From Uranotaenia lowii (taxonomy: Eukaryota > Arthropoda > Insecta > Diptera > Culicidae), in contig NC_073693.1 in assembly GCF_029784155.1 (NCBI RefSeq), positions 331,270,592-331,334,591 of the forward strand: a stretch of 64,000 nucleotides of DNA, read 5' to 3'. A model generated the notes under the pieces. The model searched no databases, was not told the origin of the DNA, and saw only the letters and a list, made by a program, of their open reading frames with translations. Below, in pieces: positions 43,497-54,603 of this stretch; the stretch's first letter is position 1; each line of letters begins with the position of its first letter. Both the position numbers and the translations under genes were made by a program.

Positions 43497-44225
43497 GGGG
43501 GGGGTAGGGTCTAACACTTTCAAAAAATCGATTTTTTAATTTTTTTATTTTCTTATTGTAAAACATTTCAAGAATGTTGTGTCAAATTTTCAAGTCAATT
43601 GAAGCAAAACTGTAGAAGTTATAGGCCTTTATCTCCTCCTATCTAATACTGCAAGAAAGCAAGAGCAGAAACTTCGAACGCGTTTTTCTCGAAAGCACAT
43701 TTTTAAAGTCCGTGGACATCGTCATTTGAAAACTACTTATCCGATTCTTTTCAAATTTGGAACATAGTTTCTACATATAAAATACCAGACCCCAACGTTT
43801 TTCTTTTTTGATTTTTTTACTTTGGGGAGATTTTATAGGTGAAAAATGGCGGATTTTTAAGTGAAAAATCGTAGTTTTTACTTCAAACAGCCACAAAAAT
43901 TTCATAAAAATATTTTTAAGTTAAATAAAAACGTTGGGGTCCAGAAAAACATCTATTAAAAATATTTTGCTCTGATTTTTTGAATTCAGATGATTCTGTG
44001 CTGAGATACAGTGTCCACCGCAAATCCTGTTTTCTAAAAGGCATCCTCGAAAATGCTCCGTCACCGGCTCATTTTTCAATATTTTTCTACGAAAAAATTA
44101 CTAAATGTTCTTTTAACAATGCTTTGTATAATGCAAAAAATTTGAATACATTAGTTTGAACGATAGCTCTAGAAAAAAATCGTGAAAATGGTGTTTTTTT
44201 ATACCCGTTAGACCCTACCCCCCCC
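43497..44225. mobile_element. TTAA-flanked inverted-repeat element, copy 2
   Basis: 729 bp, flanked by TTAA at 43493-43496 and 44226-44229, with the G-run plus TAGGGTCTAAC ends of 8829-9509 but in opposite orientation. The body is highly similar and about 48 bp longer, the extra bases lying around 43884-43950. It sits inside the gypsy relic and is therefore younger than it. Confidence 0.87.
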
Positions 44226-45165
44226 TTAAGTTATCCCCAATAACCACAGACTTTTTACCATATTTAAGATCAAGGGTTGCACTCCGATGGTTGGTTTGAA
44301 CTTCGTGTGGATCCTAGAGTGGCTTCTTATACTTCTTAACCATTTGGTTCGAAAAAAAATCAGAAAACCAACAGTTCATGAGCTTTCAAGTCAACAATGA
44401 TGAATTTTCGAGGCGCAAAATGCGTTAAAGGAGCAAATTTGTGAAAAATTATTTTTACAATGTCTTATTGCATCGTAAATATCTCAAACACAAGTTAACT
44501 TAAAAATCTATCAAAAATAAGCAAGATAGTCCTTTTTATAACCAACACAACGCTACTAAAGTTTGGCATATCCGAGCTCTATTAACGTAGCTATCACCGA
44601 AATAAAGTGCCCGGATACTAAATGATCATAACCTTAAGAGATCTTGTAGTCGTGTAATTTCTCACATGCAAACACTATACCCAGCGCTTCCCTTTCCGTT
44701 TCCGTTTGAGTGTAGGGGAGAATGAGGATACTTGATCCCTGGGGATACTTGATTCCTTAGCTATATCTCGAAACTGGAATGTCTTACAAAGATCAAATGT
44801 TCTAGAAAAATGTGCCAAAATGAGCAAAATAACAATGCTTGCAGTTTAAAATTTTTTAACAATATAATTGTTTGAGTAATTGAACTTTGTTTGAAAAATT
44901 TCACAAATGTAACTTGAAGATCTTTTTTCATCACTTTAAAATGTTCCTAACATGGGAAAATTATTAAAAAAATATTTGTTCCAATGCATCAATCGTTCGA
45001 GCGTAAAATGAACTTCATAATGTCATATTTTCAAAGCAATGGAAAACTCTCCACTTTTTTCAGAATTTTTTTTCCAAAATGTTGATTATGGGTACAATTG
45101 ATCCCCTAGAATTGGGTACAATTGATCCCCCTTCCAAACGGCATATTCTTCTTCTGAATTGATCG

Positions 45166-46290
45166 TTATTTGTTTATTTGTTTATTTGTTTATTATCTTG
45201 ATATCATCTGACAAAGTTGGGTGTCTGAATGAATGAAACTTAAATCTAGGTTTACATAAATCTTGCTAGTTTCTTAATCGTTCACTCATGCTATGCTCAA
45301 TCCGTTGTTTGAAAGTTGCAATGGACACATTAAAATCGAATAGCGTAAAATAACGGAGGAAGCATATTTTTGCGGAACGAAGGGGGTCATTACTGCCATA
45401 GCGCGTACTTCGTGGTTCCAGTGAGAGCCAGTCTCGATTACGAAGGGTTCGTTCTGGAGCATAAATGTTACAACGGGAAAGTAGCCAACAGCAGTCAATT
45501 TCATTTCTCAAGATCTTTGCCACGAACAGTGATCGACCAATGGAATGACGATCCGCCAGCGTATGGAGTCCAAGCAGAGCACATCGTTGTGGATAAGGCG
45601 GTAGATTTAACGGGTTTTCCCAAGGTAGTTCACGGAGAGCATACCGCACAAATCGCCGTTGAATTGCTTCGAAGCGCGCAACCCACAAAGCCTCAAACGG
45701 CCACCATACCAGATTTGCAGATTCCAATATGGATCGAACCAGGCAGCAGTACAAAGCTCGCAGGCAGACGGGATCGGTGAATTCTGTACTCAGGCGTATA
45801 ATGAATCCCAGCATCCTGTTGGCCTTCTCGAGTACCACAGAGAAATGAGGCTTAAAAGTCATATGACTGTCCAATAAAACTCCAAGATCCTTTATCTGAT
45901 CCACACGTTGCAGTGACTCACCCAGTATGCTGTATTCATATATGAATGGATGTTTCCTCCGACCAAATGTAATAACACAACACTTAGCAACGCTTAAAAC
46001 CAGTAAATTATCAGCACACCAGTTCACAACCATGTCCAGGAAGCCTTGTAACTCGTAACAATCAGCTAAACTGTTTATGACCAAAAATATTTTTAGGTCA
46101 TCCGCATACAGGAGTACTCCACAGCCAGTAAGAAGCAAATTAATATCATTGCAGAACATTGTAAACAACAGAGGGCCCAAATTGCTGCCTTGTGGAACCC
46201 CAGACTTTGGAATAAAATCAGGAGATTCTGCAGAACCAATTCTAACAGCTAAACGGCGATTCGTAAGATAACTTTTTATTCAAGCACATA
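45166..46290 (-). mobile_element. 5'-truncated non-LTR retrotransposon (LINE)
   Basis: Only the 3' part of the ORF and a short 3' UTR remain, ending in an 8-bp microsatellite tail (TTTATTTG)n at about 45166-45193, which reads as AAACAAAT repeats in element orientation. Truncation at the 5' end is typical of LINEs. A clear target duplication was not found. Confidence 0.85.
45266..46285 (-). pseudogene. LINE reverse transcriptase, C-terminal part
   Basis: From about 46285 the frame reads a YLTNRRLAVRIG-like segment, GVPQGSNLGPLLF (RT motif 4), then YADDLKIF with the catalytic YADD. A thumb region with LGVLLDSHMTFKPHF and a C-terminal tail follow, ending at 45266. At its upstream edge a TGA replaces what is usually a Trp codon just before the IKSYL stretch. 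From motif 4 onward the frame is open. The order of motifs fits Jockey/CR1-like non-LTR elements; the exact clade cannot be set. Confidence 0.85.
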
Positions 46291-46819
46291 GTCGTTCGTT
46301 GCTGATTACGAAATTACTAATAATTATCCAAAAACTAATATTTATCAAACAATTGTCTGAAGAAAATAGCAAAAATATTTAATTTTTTCTAAATTATAAA
46401 AAAATAGCGCCTTGGAGTATGCAATGTTGTTAGCGTTGAGACAAAATTATAGAATTTTCTTCTTATGTCTGCTATAAATTGTGAAATGAGAACAAACATA
46501 ACCGAAATAGTCAATTAACATTGTATCTTGGGGTTTTGTTTGATTTTTATACAAGGATTAAGGCTTCCTGAATAAAAGATCAATTCTCCTTCAATAGGGG
46601 ATCAAGTCTCCCCTAACTTCAGAAAAATCGCAATTTTTTTACTCCCACGAAAATGCTTCTAGTTTTTCAACGGGTTCAAGTATCGTTCTAATTTTTGGAG
46701 CATAGAAACTTGAAGTTACAAGCTGTCAGAAAATGTCAAAGACGGCGAGTTGCTAAATTTTTCCAAAAAGATATGGTGAAAATAAAAAAAGGGGATCAAG
46801 TATCCCCACTCTCCCCTAC

Positions 46820-47430
46820 TTATTTTCTATTTCAGTTCGTGTCTTAGAAGCATAACTTATTATTCTTTCGCCTGACTTATCAGATTTTTGTACTAGCATG
46901 GCACCTAATCCGACTGGACTGGCATCGGAAATAACAAATGTTTCGTCATTGTGATTGTAAAATCCCAGCGTTTCAAATTGCAAAAGTATAACCTTTGTTT
47001 TATCAAATGCTTCTTGTTGTTACGGCCCTCACACGAAATTCATTTCTTTCCTGGTCAGATTGTTCAATAGATAAGTCAATGTGGTCATATCGGGGATTTA
47101 TCTGTGCACAAAATTCACAAAACCAAGAAAGCTTCGAGTCTCGGCACAAGATCGAGGTTGGACACATTTTTTGAAAGCGTCGAGTTTATCTTGTGATACT
47201 GATATGCCTTGACTACTTATCGTATAACCAAGAAAATCAATCTTCGTAACATTTGCTATAATTTTATCATTATTTAAAATTACATTGTAGGAGTGTAGTG
47301 TTTGTAATATTTGTTTTGTATGCTCATTAAATACTGTTCTCGATTTGGCAGGTATCGAAATATTGACTCCATTATTTTTTGAAATAGTTCTAGAGCAGCT
47401 GAAAGGCCAAACATAAGTCCGTTATAACGC
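46820..47430 (-). pseudogene. Gypsy RT tail and RNase H start
   Basis: In minus-strand order: YNGLMFGLSAALELFQKIME (RT finger/palm), then a jump that omits the catalytic YxDD block. Next comes IDFLGYTISSQGIS and an AETRSFLGFVNF segment, and finally RNase H with FVISDASPVGLGAML (catalytic Asp). Stops and frameshifts are present. The piece begins directly at the truncated mariner at 47431. Confidence 0.8.
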
Positions 47431-47811
47431 ATTAATAACCGGCAACTCTCTTTGTCGTCTCAGCGGCTTCCGGTTTTCGATTTCCCCCCGATCCAGACTT
47501 CCTGGCTGACGAAAAACGTTCACCAAACACTTTAATTACATTTGTAACGGTTGATTTGGCAACTTCTAGCGATTTTGCCAGCTTTGCGTGCGAGGAGCTC
47601 GGATTTTCGTGATGCGCAAGCAAAATTTTGATACGCTGCTCTTCTTCCTTGGACGGCTTTTGACAACTGAAGAGTGAATTCCAAAATCGAAATAGGAGCA
47701 ACATTCTTCACACACACACCTTCAAAATGAGGGGTGTTCAGGTTTTGTAAATGCAAAATTGAAAGAAATACGTCAAGTTGATATTGACCGAATTTTGACC
47801 GTATAATCCTT
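47431..47811 (-). mobile_element. Truncated mariner element A, copy 2 (5' end only)
   Basis: The minus strand starts with AAGG next to TA (47812-47813), then the element A terminal repeat (TACGGTCAAAATTCGGTCAA). It continues through the N-terminal helix-turn-helix of the transposase (KEEEQRIKILLAHHENPSSS, then AKSLEVAKSTVTNVIKVFGE) and stops after TTKRVAG at the gypsy junction. It retains the N-terminal stretch missing from the copy at 39291. Confidence 0.88.
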
Positions 47812-47813
47812 TA

Positions 47814-47982
47814 CCTGTTTTGGGGTCTGGCTAGATTGAAATTCTTAAATGTTGAGCTTACTTAAACATGGTATTCATTTTGAGGTAAGCTGGCACCTCT
47901 TGTTTCATGTCTCCAATTCAATTTACCCCAGGATGTGTTTGAAACGTTAATTTCTAGAAAGAAAAACTTAGTATTAATACAA
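47814..47982. other. Spacer
   Basis: Short stretch between the mariner and the CACGG-ended element. It could be further gypsy remnant; no motif was recognised. Confidence 0.4.
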
Positions 47983-48843
47983 CACGGAAAATAATAAAAA
48001 GGTAAAATTTACCGAGATAGCAAGGTGAACACTCGTGTAAGCCAAAAAGATAACTTCTACTTCTTCGAGGTGAAACTCACCTCACAGCGAGGTAAAGTTT
48101 ACCTGAATCGAACTGAAAAAAAGGTTCAATTCACCGAGAAAAAAGATGAATCCAAAAAAGGTAAATCTTACCTCGTAGCGAGGTGAAGTTGACCTGGATT
48201 GAGCAAAACAAAACGGTACAATTCTTCTCGAAAAAAAGTAACTATTCACCGAACCCGTTTATTGAGGTTAAGATGTTTTGTCATTCAGGAACAAGTTTTG
48301 CTTTGTGCCTAATATGTGAAAATCGGAATAGAATGGTAAGTGTTTTCTTAGATATCATTTAGTTGTGCTGGTGCTCGTCATAATACAATGCTTTTGTTTC
48401 AGATCGGCCCATAGAGCTTTGAGGTGTATTCCACGTCATCCTCCAGCCGGAAAAGCCGAACCTGACCCGGAGGAGGTCATGAATGTACGCAACGCAGGAG
48501 GATTCAGCGGCCATGGCGGCTCAGAAGAACGCGAAGCCGAATTACCAGTCCCTATTTATCTCCAATAAATATCATTTTTGAAAGAATTTTGTATTTTTTT
48601 AATTCTTATTGAAGAAACCAACCAGCTTTTATCTTTTAAATTAGTAAATGGAAAAACGGTATCATTTTGCTAGGTGAATGCTAAAAAGGTAAAATTTACC
48701 TTTTTGCTAGGTGAATTGAAAAAAGGTAAAATTTACCTTTATGCTAGGTGGTAAAAGGTAAAAGGTAAAATTTACCTCGAAAGAGGGCTGGAAAAAATTC
48801 ACCTCGCAAAACGGTAAATTTTACCGTTTTTTTATTTTCCGTG
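47983..48843. mobile_element. CACGG-ended inverted-repeat element with palindromic modules
   Basis: 861 bp. Ends are CACGGAAAATAATAAAAAGG and, inverted, TTTTTTTATTTTCCGTG, each followed internally by GGTAAAATTTACC-type palindromes. At 48000-48260 and 48655-48835 there are repeated ~40-bp modules. Each centres on a variant of GGTRAA...TTYACC, such as GGTAAAGTTTACC, GGTGAAGTTGACC or GGTAAATCTTACC. No clear target duplication was found, so the superfamily is open. Between the module blocks lies GC-richer sequence with an intron-like stretch. Confidence 0.75.
48273..48580 (+). pseudogene. Exon-like cargo with intron inside the CACGG element
   Basis: An ATG at 48273 begins 21 open codons up to a GTAAGT donor (48336). 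A 67-nt stretch with CTTTTGTTTCAG follows, ending at 48402 like a typical insect intron. Then comes GC-rich sequence (48403-48568) open in one frame: a 54-residue segment with CIPRHPPAGKAEPDPEEV and GGFSGHGGSEEREAE. Its stop overlaps an AATAAA polyadenylation signal. Joining at these sites does not give a continuous frame; a stop follows soon after the junction in each frame. It may be a decayed captured gene end or non-coding. The protein is not recognised. Confidence 0.4.
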
Positions 48844-50445
48844 AATGAATACTGTTCAAGGGCTAAATTTTTGCCAAGGTGGCGTACGTTTTTGTGGTAA
48901 AGCAAGAAACAATTTCAATCTGCAATGTGTTTTCGATTTCACTTCATTTATATTTCAAACAATTTTCTTTAATTTCAATTAATGTTGCAGTGTTTATCAA
49001 ACCGTTGCTAGTTTAGCAGTAAAAAAAAATATTTGTTTTGTCATGAACCATTTTTAAAGAGATTCGAAAGTAATAAATCGTTATACACAAACAGCTTTTT
49101 CTAACATATTAAAATTAATGCTTGCGTATATGTTGCTTTCTAGTATGCTTCAGTTAATTAAAATTACATCACACTAGATGGAAAACTAATCTCATGCCGC
49201 CTGAATTAGCTATCGATTACATTTCCAATCATTGCGAGAACAAATTAGTTCACATATTCGCGGGAAGACAAAAAACAACCCTGTTTGATTTTTTTGCAAA
49301 TCTACAAAGTGCAAAAACCTCATATGTATGTAAACCGACATGTTAATTCGCAGTATGTAATTGGTGATTCTCGATAGGGCTCTCCAGTAGTAATTACATT
49401 CCGATTCAAAGCTGCGCCCCAAGCCAGCAAAGGGTTCGTTATTCGTGTGTTATCTTGTATCGCTCTGTTACAATTTTCAAAGGAAACTCCTCATTTGGCA
49501 CACGGTTGCTGCTGCTGATGCTGCTGCTGGGTAGTTAACAGATCATTTCTCTTTTTTCTGTGATTCGCTCTCGAATCGAATTCACGTGTTCCCTCGATAA
49601 TTGTCAGAAAATTAAACGGTTGTCGTTACCGATGGTGAGAAGCAAATCAGTTAGAATCTGTTACTGGGCGAGTAAATCGCAATACGTTTGTAGAATTGAT
49701 TTTAACTTCAAAAATGCAATCTTCAACCATCGAATAAGACTAGCCCCAAGTGAGGTTAGATTTAAAAATTCCCCCAATTGTCTAACGATGACTTTTCTAT
49801 CAACCGTCAACGGTTGACAACAATTGTTGGTACCGCTTCTGTATCTTTTAATAAGCCTGATGATGATAATAACGATGATTATTATGGGAATAATTTGAGC
49901 AGTCACGAAAGCTCAGTAGAACCTCACACACGGGCAAGTCGTATGACAAATATGTGTTTCAGATTGGGAATGTCCGATTTTTATTTTCACTAATATCTTG
50001 TACATGGTTAGTCGTAGTAGTTTGAAAATCCAGTTTGCCAAATGAATAGAAAGAGAAACTATTAAGGGGTATTGTTGATTTTAAGTGTTCGTGGATGATA
50101 ACGTGAAAGATAACGAAGCGAGCTAAGCTTTCGTCTAACAATGGACACAATATAGGATGTTAAAGTTGTTGACTTTCAAGTCAATCTTTAGAGATTTGAA
50201 AGTTACGCAGTAGAAAAAAATGGTGCAGCTTAAACGTGGCAGTTATTGGAATAACTTTTTTAATGCTTATTTCAGTATTTACATTACACAATGACATACA
50301 CAAAGTAATTTTTGTTATTTTACACCATTAATGTCAAGACGATTTGCACGTAAATGTTGTTTACAAATTGAGTAAATTTCAACTTGCATTGTAAATTTCC
50401 TTAAGGGGTACCTACATATTAATTTGATCAATGGATAACAATATC
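48844..50445. other. Region without recognisable gene
   Basis: Mostly AT-rich, with a short GCT/CAG triplet run (about 49506-49527). I see no convincing exon or terminal repeats. Confidence 0.5.
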
Positions 50446-50447
50446 TA

Positions 50448-51748
50448 AAGTCTGTTTCACATAGAATCTAATCGGATAAAATAGATCATTTCTCCGCAAA
50501 GAAATAACGTACAACAAAAAAAAATGTCATTTTGTAGGGTTTTTATTGCACTTTAAGGAAAAAATACATAAAAATCATTCGTCGGCTTTTCGGATGAATT
50601 TTCGAACTTTTTGTGATACCACCTATCATTTTCTGCACAGTACTGCTGGTAACCTCATTCGCCATCTTGTTTCACCACTTTTCCATTTGAGCAGGTTTTT
50701 TCATGGGTTCTGCCACATTTCTTCAGTTTGCCCTTAACTATGGCCCAATATTTCTCGATGGGACGAAAATCCGGACAGTTTGGTGGATTGATACTATTTT
50801 CAACAAAATCGATCTTGTTCTCCTTATACCACTTAACGAAATCCCGGCTGTAGTGGCAGCTTGCCAGGTCCGGCCAGAACTTCACCGGACCTTTGTGGCC
50901 GGACCGAATGAATGGCAAAACCCTCTTCTGGAGACATTCTTCTTTGTAAACATTTCCATTCATTGTGTCCCCAGTGATGTAAATTTTAGTCTTCTTCCCA
51001 CAACTACAGATCCCTTGCCAAATCATCAACTTACGAGCAAATTTATCTGCGAAAACAAACTTGAATCTACCCACAACATTTCCTTTACGCTTCGCAAGGT
51101 GAAATTTGTTATCGGGTATTTGTTCAAAATCCATTTTGACGTAAGTTTCGTCATCCATCAAAATGCATCCGTTGTACTTGGTCAACACTTTTTCGTACAA
51201 CTGCCTTGCCCTGGTTTTGGCAACCAGGTTCTGTTTCAGCGTCCTGTTTGGGTGTTTACTTGCATGATACGACCGCAAGCCTTCTCGCAAACAAATTCGT
51301 CGAGCTGTACTGTGGTTCGTCTTGAACTTTTTCGCCAAATCACTCAAGGAGATTCCAGGATTATTGTGAACTGATCGAATTACTTTTGCTCGCAGCTTCC
51401 GGTCATATGTTCCACTTTCACGCCTGGTTTGTTTTGCTCGATCCACCGTAAGATTCTACCGGTATTGTTGCAGCACCGAATTTACAGTCGATTTTTGATA
51501 TTTCAGAAATTTCACGATCTTTACCCCTGACCACATCGGTTTCTCTACGTGAGTGTGCAGAATTTTTTCTCGCCTTTCGCGTTCCATCGTCGATAACTTT
51601 TGACTGACTGCTTCAATCTTGATAAAATTTTCACCACTATGTAAACAAACCATCCGGATCAAAACACTGTCAATAGATTCGCGATGTGACAACTAGGGGC
51701 GTCGCAGTAAATGAAAAGATGCGACCAGATCCTATATGAAACAGACTT
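50448..51748 (-). mobile_element. Full-length DD37E mariner-type transposon (element B)
   Basis: 1301 bp between TA dinucleotides (50446-50447, 51749-51750). Terminal inverted repeats start AAGTCTGTTTCACATAGAAT on the left; the right end is the inverse with a few changes. It contains an almost intact transposase on the minus strand. The ends and protein differ clearly from element A, so it is a separate family of the same superfamily. Confidence 0.93.
50655..51653 (-). pseudogene. DD37E transposase (element B), one in-frame stop
   Basis: About 330 codons from an ATG at 51653 (alternative ATG at 51587) to a stop at 50655. A single TAG at 51456-51458 interrupts the frame; the frame itself is unshifted. 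N-terminal helix-turn-helix regions include ERREKILHTHVEKPMWSGV and ISLSDLAKKFKTNHSTARRI. The catalytic residues are Asp in ILMDDETYVKMD, Asp in FWPDLASCHY, and Glu in FRPIEKYWAIVK. Exactly 37 residues lie between the second Asp and the Glu. The C-terminus after LKKCGRTHEKT is unlike element A and may be shortened. It cuts and pastes DNA at TA sites in its family; this copy would need readthrough of the stop. Confidence 0.92.
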
Positions 51749-51750
51749 TA

Positions 51751-54601
51751 TGTGGGCATTGCAACCTTTTTTTTTAATTCCTTATTTTTTATTTCTAATT
51801 TTTTTAAACTTTTTCTAATTTTAACTCGATGCGTTCCAGAAACTTCCTATATGATACCAAGCTTTAAGTTCTCATATTTCGAGTTCCATTACAAGACCGG
51901 AGCATCGAACCTTCCTCACCCTCACTGGCTTTGACTCGATTTCAATGCCAATGGCCAGCCAGTCTAAATTTGCAAAGAGGCTACAAAACGATCCAATTTC
52001 GACACTCCACCCGGAACACGATATCATACTTGCCGCTGCCTGGTGGACAATGAACGGTTGTGGCATAACTTTTCTCGAAAATTGAATCAGTTGTCAGTTG
52101 CTACCGACTTCTTTTATGTTCGAGTTAGAGCGAGGCGTCTTCATTCTTTGACACGATTTGCTAGAGTGGATGTTGAAGTTTGTTATTGTTTTTCCCCTGT
52201 ATGGGACAATATTCTTGGAAGAATCCAGTTTGAACCTCATTCTTTCGAATTTCAAGTTCAATAGATGCAACATAGCCGAAGCTAAATTTTGGTAAATGGA
52301 TACGCATTGTTTTGCATGGTTTGAATAGCAGCTTTGAAGTTATTGTTTGAAGTGCACTTCTGGATTGATTTTCAAAGCGTTGCAGATTTTCGGAATTCAA
52401 ATTGAAACTGTTTGACTCAATTTTGAGAAATTTCGTTCAGACAACGAGATAGACGAATTTGAACATCGTGCTGCTAGATATATGTTTTTCTATTCTTTTT
52501 GGTCATCAACCTTCTGTACTAAATATGGAATGATTTTTGTTGATTTATGATAAAGCGCAATAAGTTTTAACCCCTTCTTCAGGCCTAGTTGACAATTGGT
52601 AATTGTACCTTCTCGATGCGAAATCTCAGGAATGGTTCTAGTGAAAATAAATACATAAAATTTTCTGACGTTCCCTTAAATGAAAAGTTGTTACGTCAGA
52701 ATAATAGTCCGAGTATGAAAACAAAATATAATCAGAAATCATCCCGAATTTTTGTTTCACATTTGCCCGGAACAAATTCGAAATCCTTCTTTTGTCATTT
52801 GGAATTAAAACATCGCGATGGGGGGTGGGGGATAGTAAAAAATAATGTAAAAAATAAACAATAAATTAAAATTAATTGCACGAAAGCTTGTATGCAATTA
52901 AATTGCATACTATATCATTGCACAAAACCTATGTATCGAGAAATTTTCTATCGAAAAATTCAAGAAAATCAAAAATTCAAACGGTAATAAGACACCCCAT
53001 TTCCACAATTTGTTTTCTGCTTTTGTAATCTTTCGGATGTTTGATAAATCTGTCGAAATTTATATAAAAAAAAAAGTTTATTCTCCCCTTCTGTTATTTT
53101 GTAAATTTCGAGAGGGGGGGTGGGGGGAAAGGAAAAATTGACTACTGTTTGAAGGTATCAGACATCAAGGTGATTTGAAGGCTAAAAAATTGCCCCCAAG
53201 CCCCTCGATGGTTTAATTCGACCCAAACTCGGAGTCAACATTTGTTCAGCCAGTGAACCATTTTATCGAATCTACAAGTTCCAGATATAAAAAACTGTTT
53301 TTTCAAGATATTTTTTATACTTTGACTGTAACTTCTGAAGGTGATGCAATACAACTTTGACAAATTCAACCAGATGAACATTTTCGTTAAAGACATCAAA
53401 GGCCTAATATGAATAACTAAAAGTTAGCATTTTTATTTAGTAATATTGGTAGACCCCTTGGCGTGACTCCTTGAGAAACTAAACAATGTATCAGATGAAA
53501 CCAAATGTCCATCTCTTCATTCCTGGGCGCTATTGATTTAGTAGAGATAGTTTAATGTTCTGCATCACTGTGCATTGCTTTGAGATGTTGAGCAAGGCTT
53601 CAAAATCATGAAAAATTCATAATTTCACAGACTTTTAACCAGATTGGTCAAAGTTACTGGTTGAATTTTAGATTCTAGGATTTTTTCATTGATTTCATAA
53701 ATTTTATTAATTTAATTTAGATAGCTCTGGGATAGGCTGAATCATAAAAATTTTTTGATTTTGGTAATGTGGATTGCTACGTTTGAAGTAAAATTACTCG
53801 ATATAATCAATGATGGGCAAAATTTGCCTATGAAATTTCTGAAAAAGCATCACCAAAAGGCAAAATTCACATTTTTTCGAGGTGCAAGGAATCTCAGAAC
53901 TAATTTTGACTTATTTGGGGGCGCTGAATCTAAATATTCAATTAGGTTTTTGTTCAGCTCTAGTTTTCGAGATAACTTTCAAAACTAGGTTTAAAAATTA
54001 GTTATTCAATTTGTGTACTTTTCTGACAAAACTGTAAAACACAAATACTTATTGACTCAATGATCAACTTTCCGAAAGACCGCGAGTAATTTTGAAATCT
54101 GAGAAAAAAAATATGGAAGTTTTTTTGTTATGTTTTTTTTTTCAAACCTGTGAAAAACGAGAATTTTGACGAAATTTTAAATAAAAATTGAATGAAATTG
54201 AATCTATGATATTTTTAAAACCATAAGTCAAATAATTTCGTAGTCTTCAACAAAGTTGTTGGATGAGTTATGGATGGATTGAAAATCAGCTTTTGGTTTT
54301 TATGTAGGTTTATAGGTTTACCAGTTATGAAAGATCGATTTTACACAAAACTGATCAATTTAAAAATTTCTACATGGCATATCAGCGAAACTAGGAGTGA
54401 TTAACAAAACTTGTGAAATGTTTTGCATTCAGAACGCCAAAATCTTACAAAATCAGCAGTTGAAACATAGGCACCTAAAAAATCTGTTCCTCTGTGTAAT
54501 AGTTACAAACTTTTTGGGTTGTATCACAGAACTACAAATATTGATTTTGTCGAGAAATAAGAATTTTGCTGAGTCGTGTCACAGCTACAACAAGTGACGT
54601 G
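51751..54601. other. AT-rich region without recognisable gene
   Basis: Contains G-rich runs near 52818 and 53110 and old repeat-like phrases (CTTCAACAAAGTTGTTGG near 54250). No exon, RNA gene or terminal repeats were recognised. Confidence 0.5.
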
Positions 54602-54603
54602 TA

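Larger units (their letters stand above)
44715..46816. mobile_element. TA-flanked element with GGGG ends, 2.1 kb, inserted in gypsy RNase H
   Basis: The ends are inverted repeats of about 26 bp (GGGGAGA, then GGATACTTGATCCC), flanked by TA at 44713-44714 and 46817-46818. Removing the element and one TA brings the two halves of the gypsy RNase H reading together in the same frame. This confirms the boundaries and the TA target. A LINE fragment lies inside. GGGATCAA phrases recur inside both ends. No transposase is present. Confidence 0.9.
42130..47430 (-). mobile_element. Decayed Ty3/gypsy LTR retrotransposon (internal region), split by later insertions
   Basis: Pieces on the minus strand occur in canonical pol order: reverse transcriptase tail (about 47040-47430), RNase H (about 46820-47020, continued at 44610-44712), integrase zinc-finger and start of the core (42397-42735), and integrase C-terminal domain (about 42130-42345). 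The element is broken by stops, frameshifts, a deletion of the RT catalytic region and a deletion of most of the integrase core. A TTAA element (43497-44225) and a TA-flanked element (44715-46816) are inserted into it. No LTRs were identified. Confidence 0.85.

Noticed and set aside
45370..45780. Plus-strand open frame over the LINE
   Set aside because: Antisense of the reverse transcriptase.
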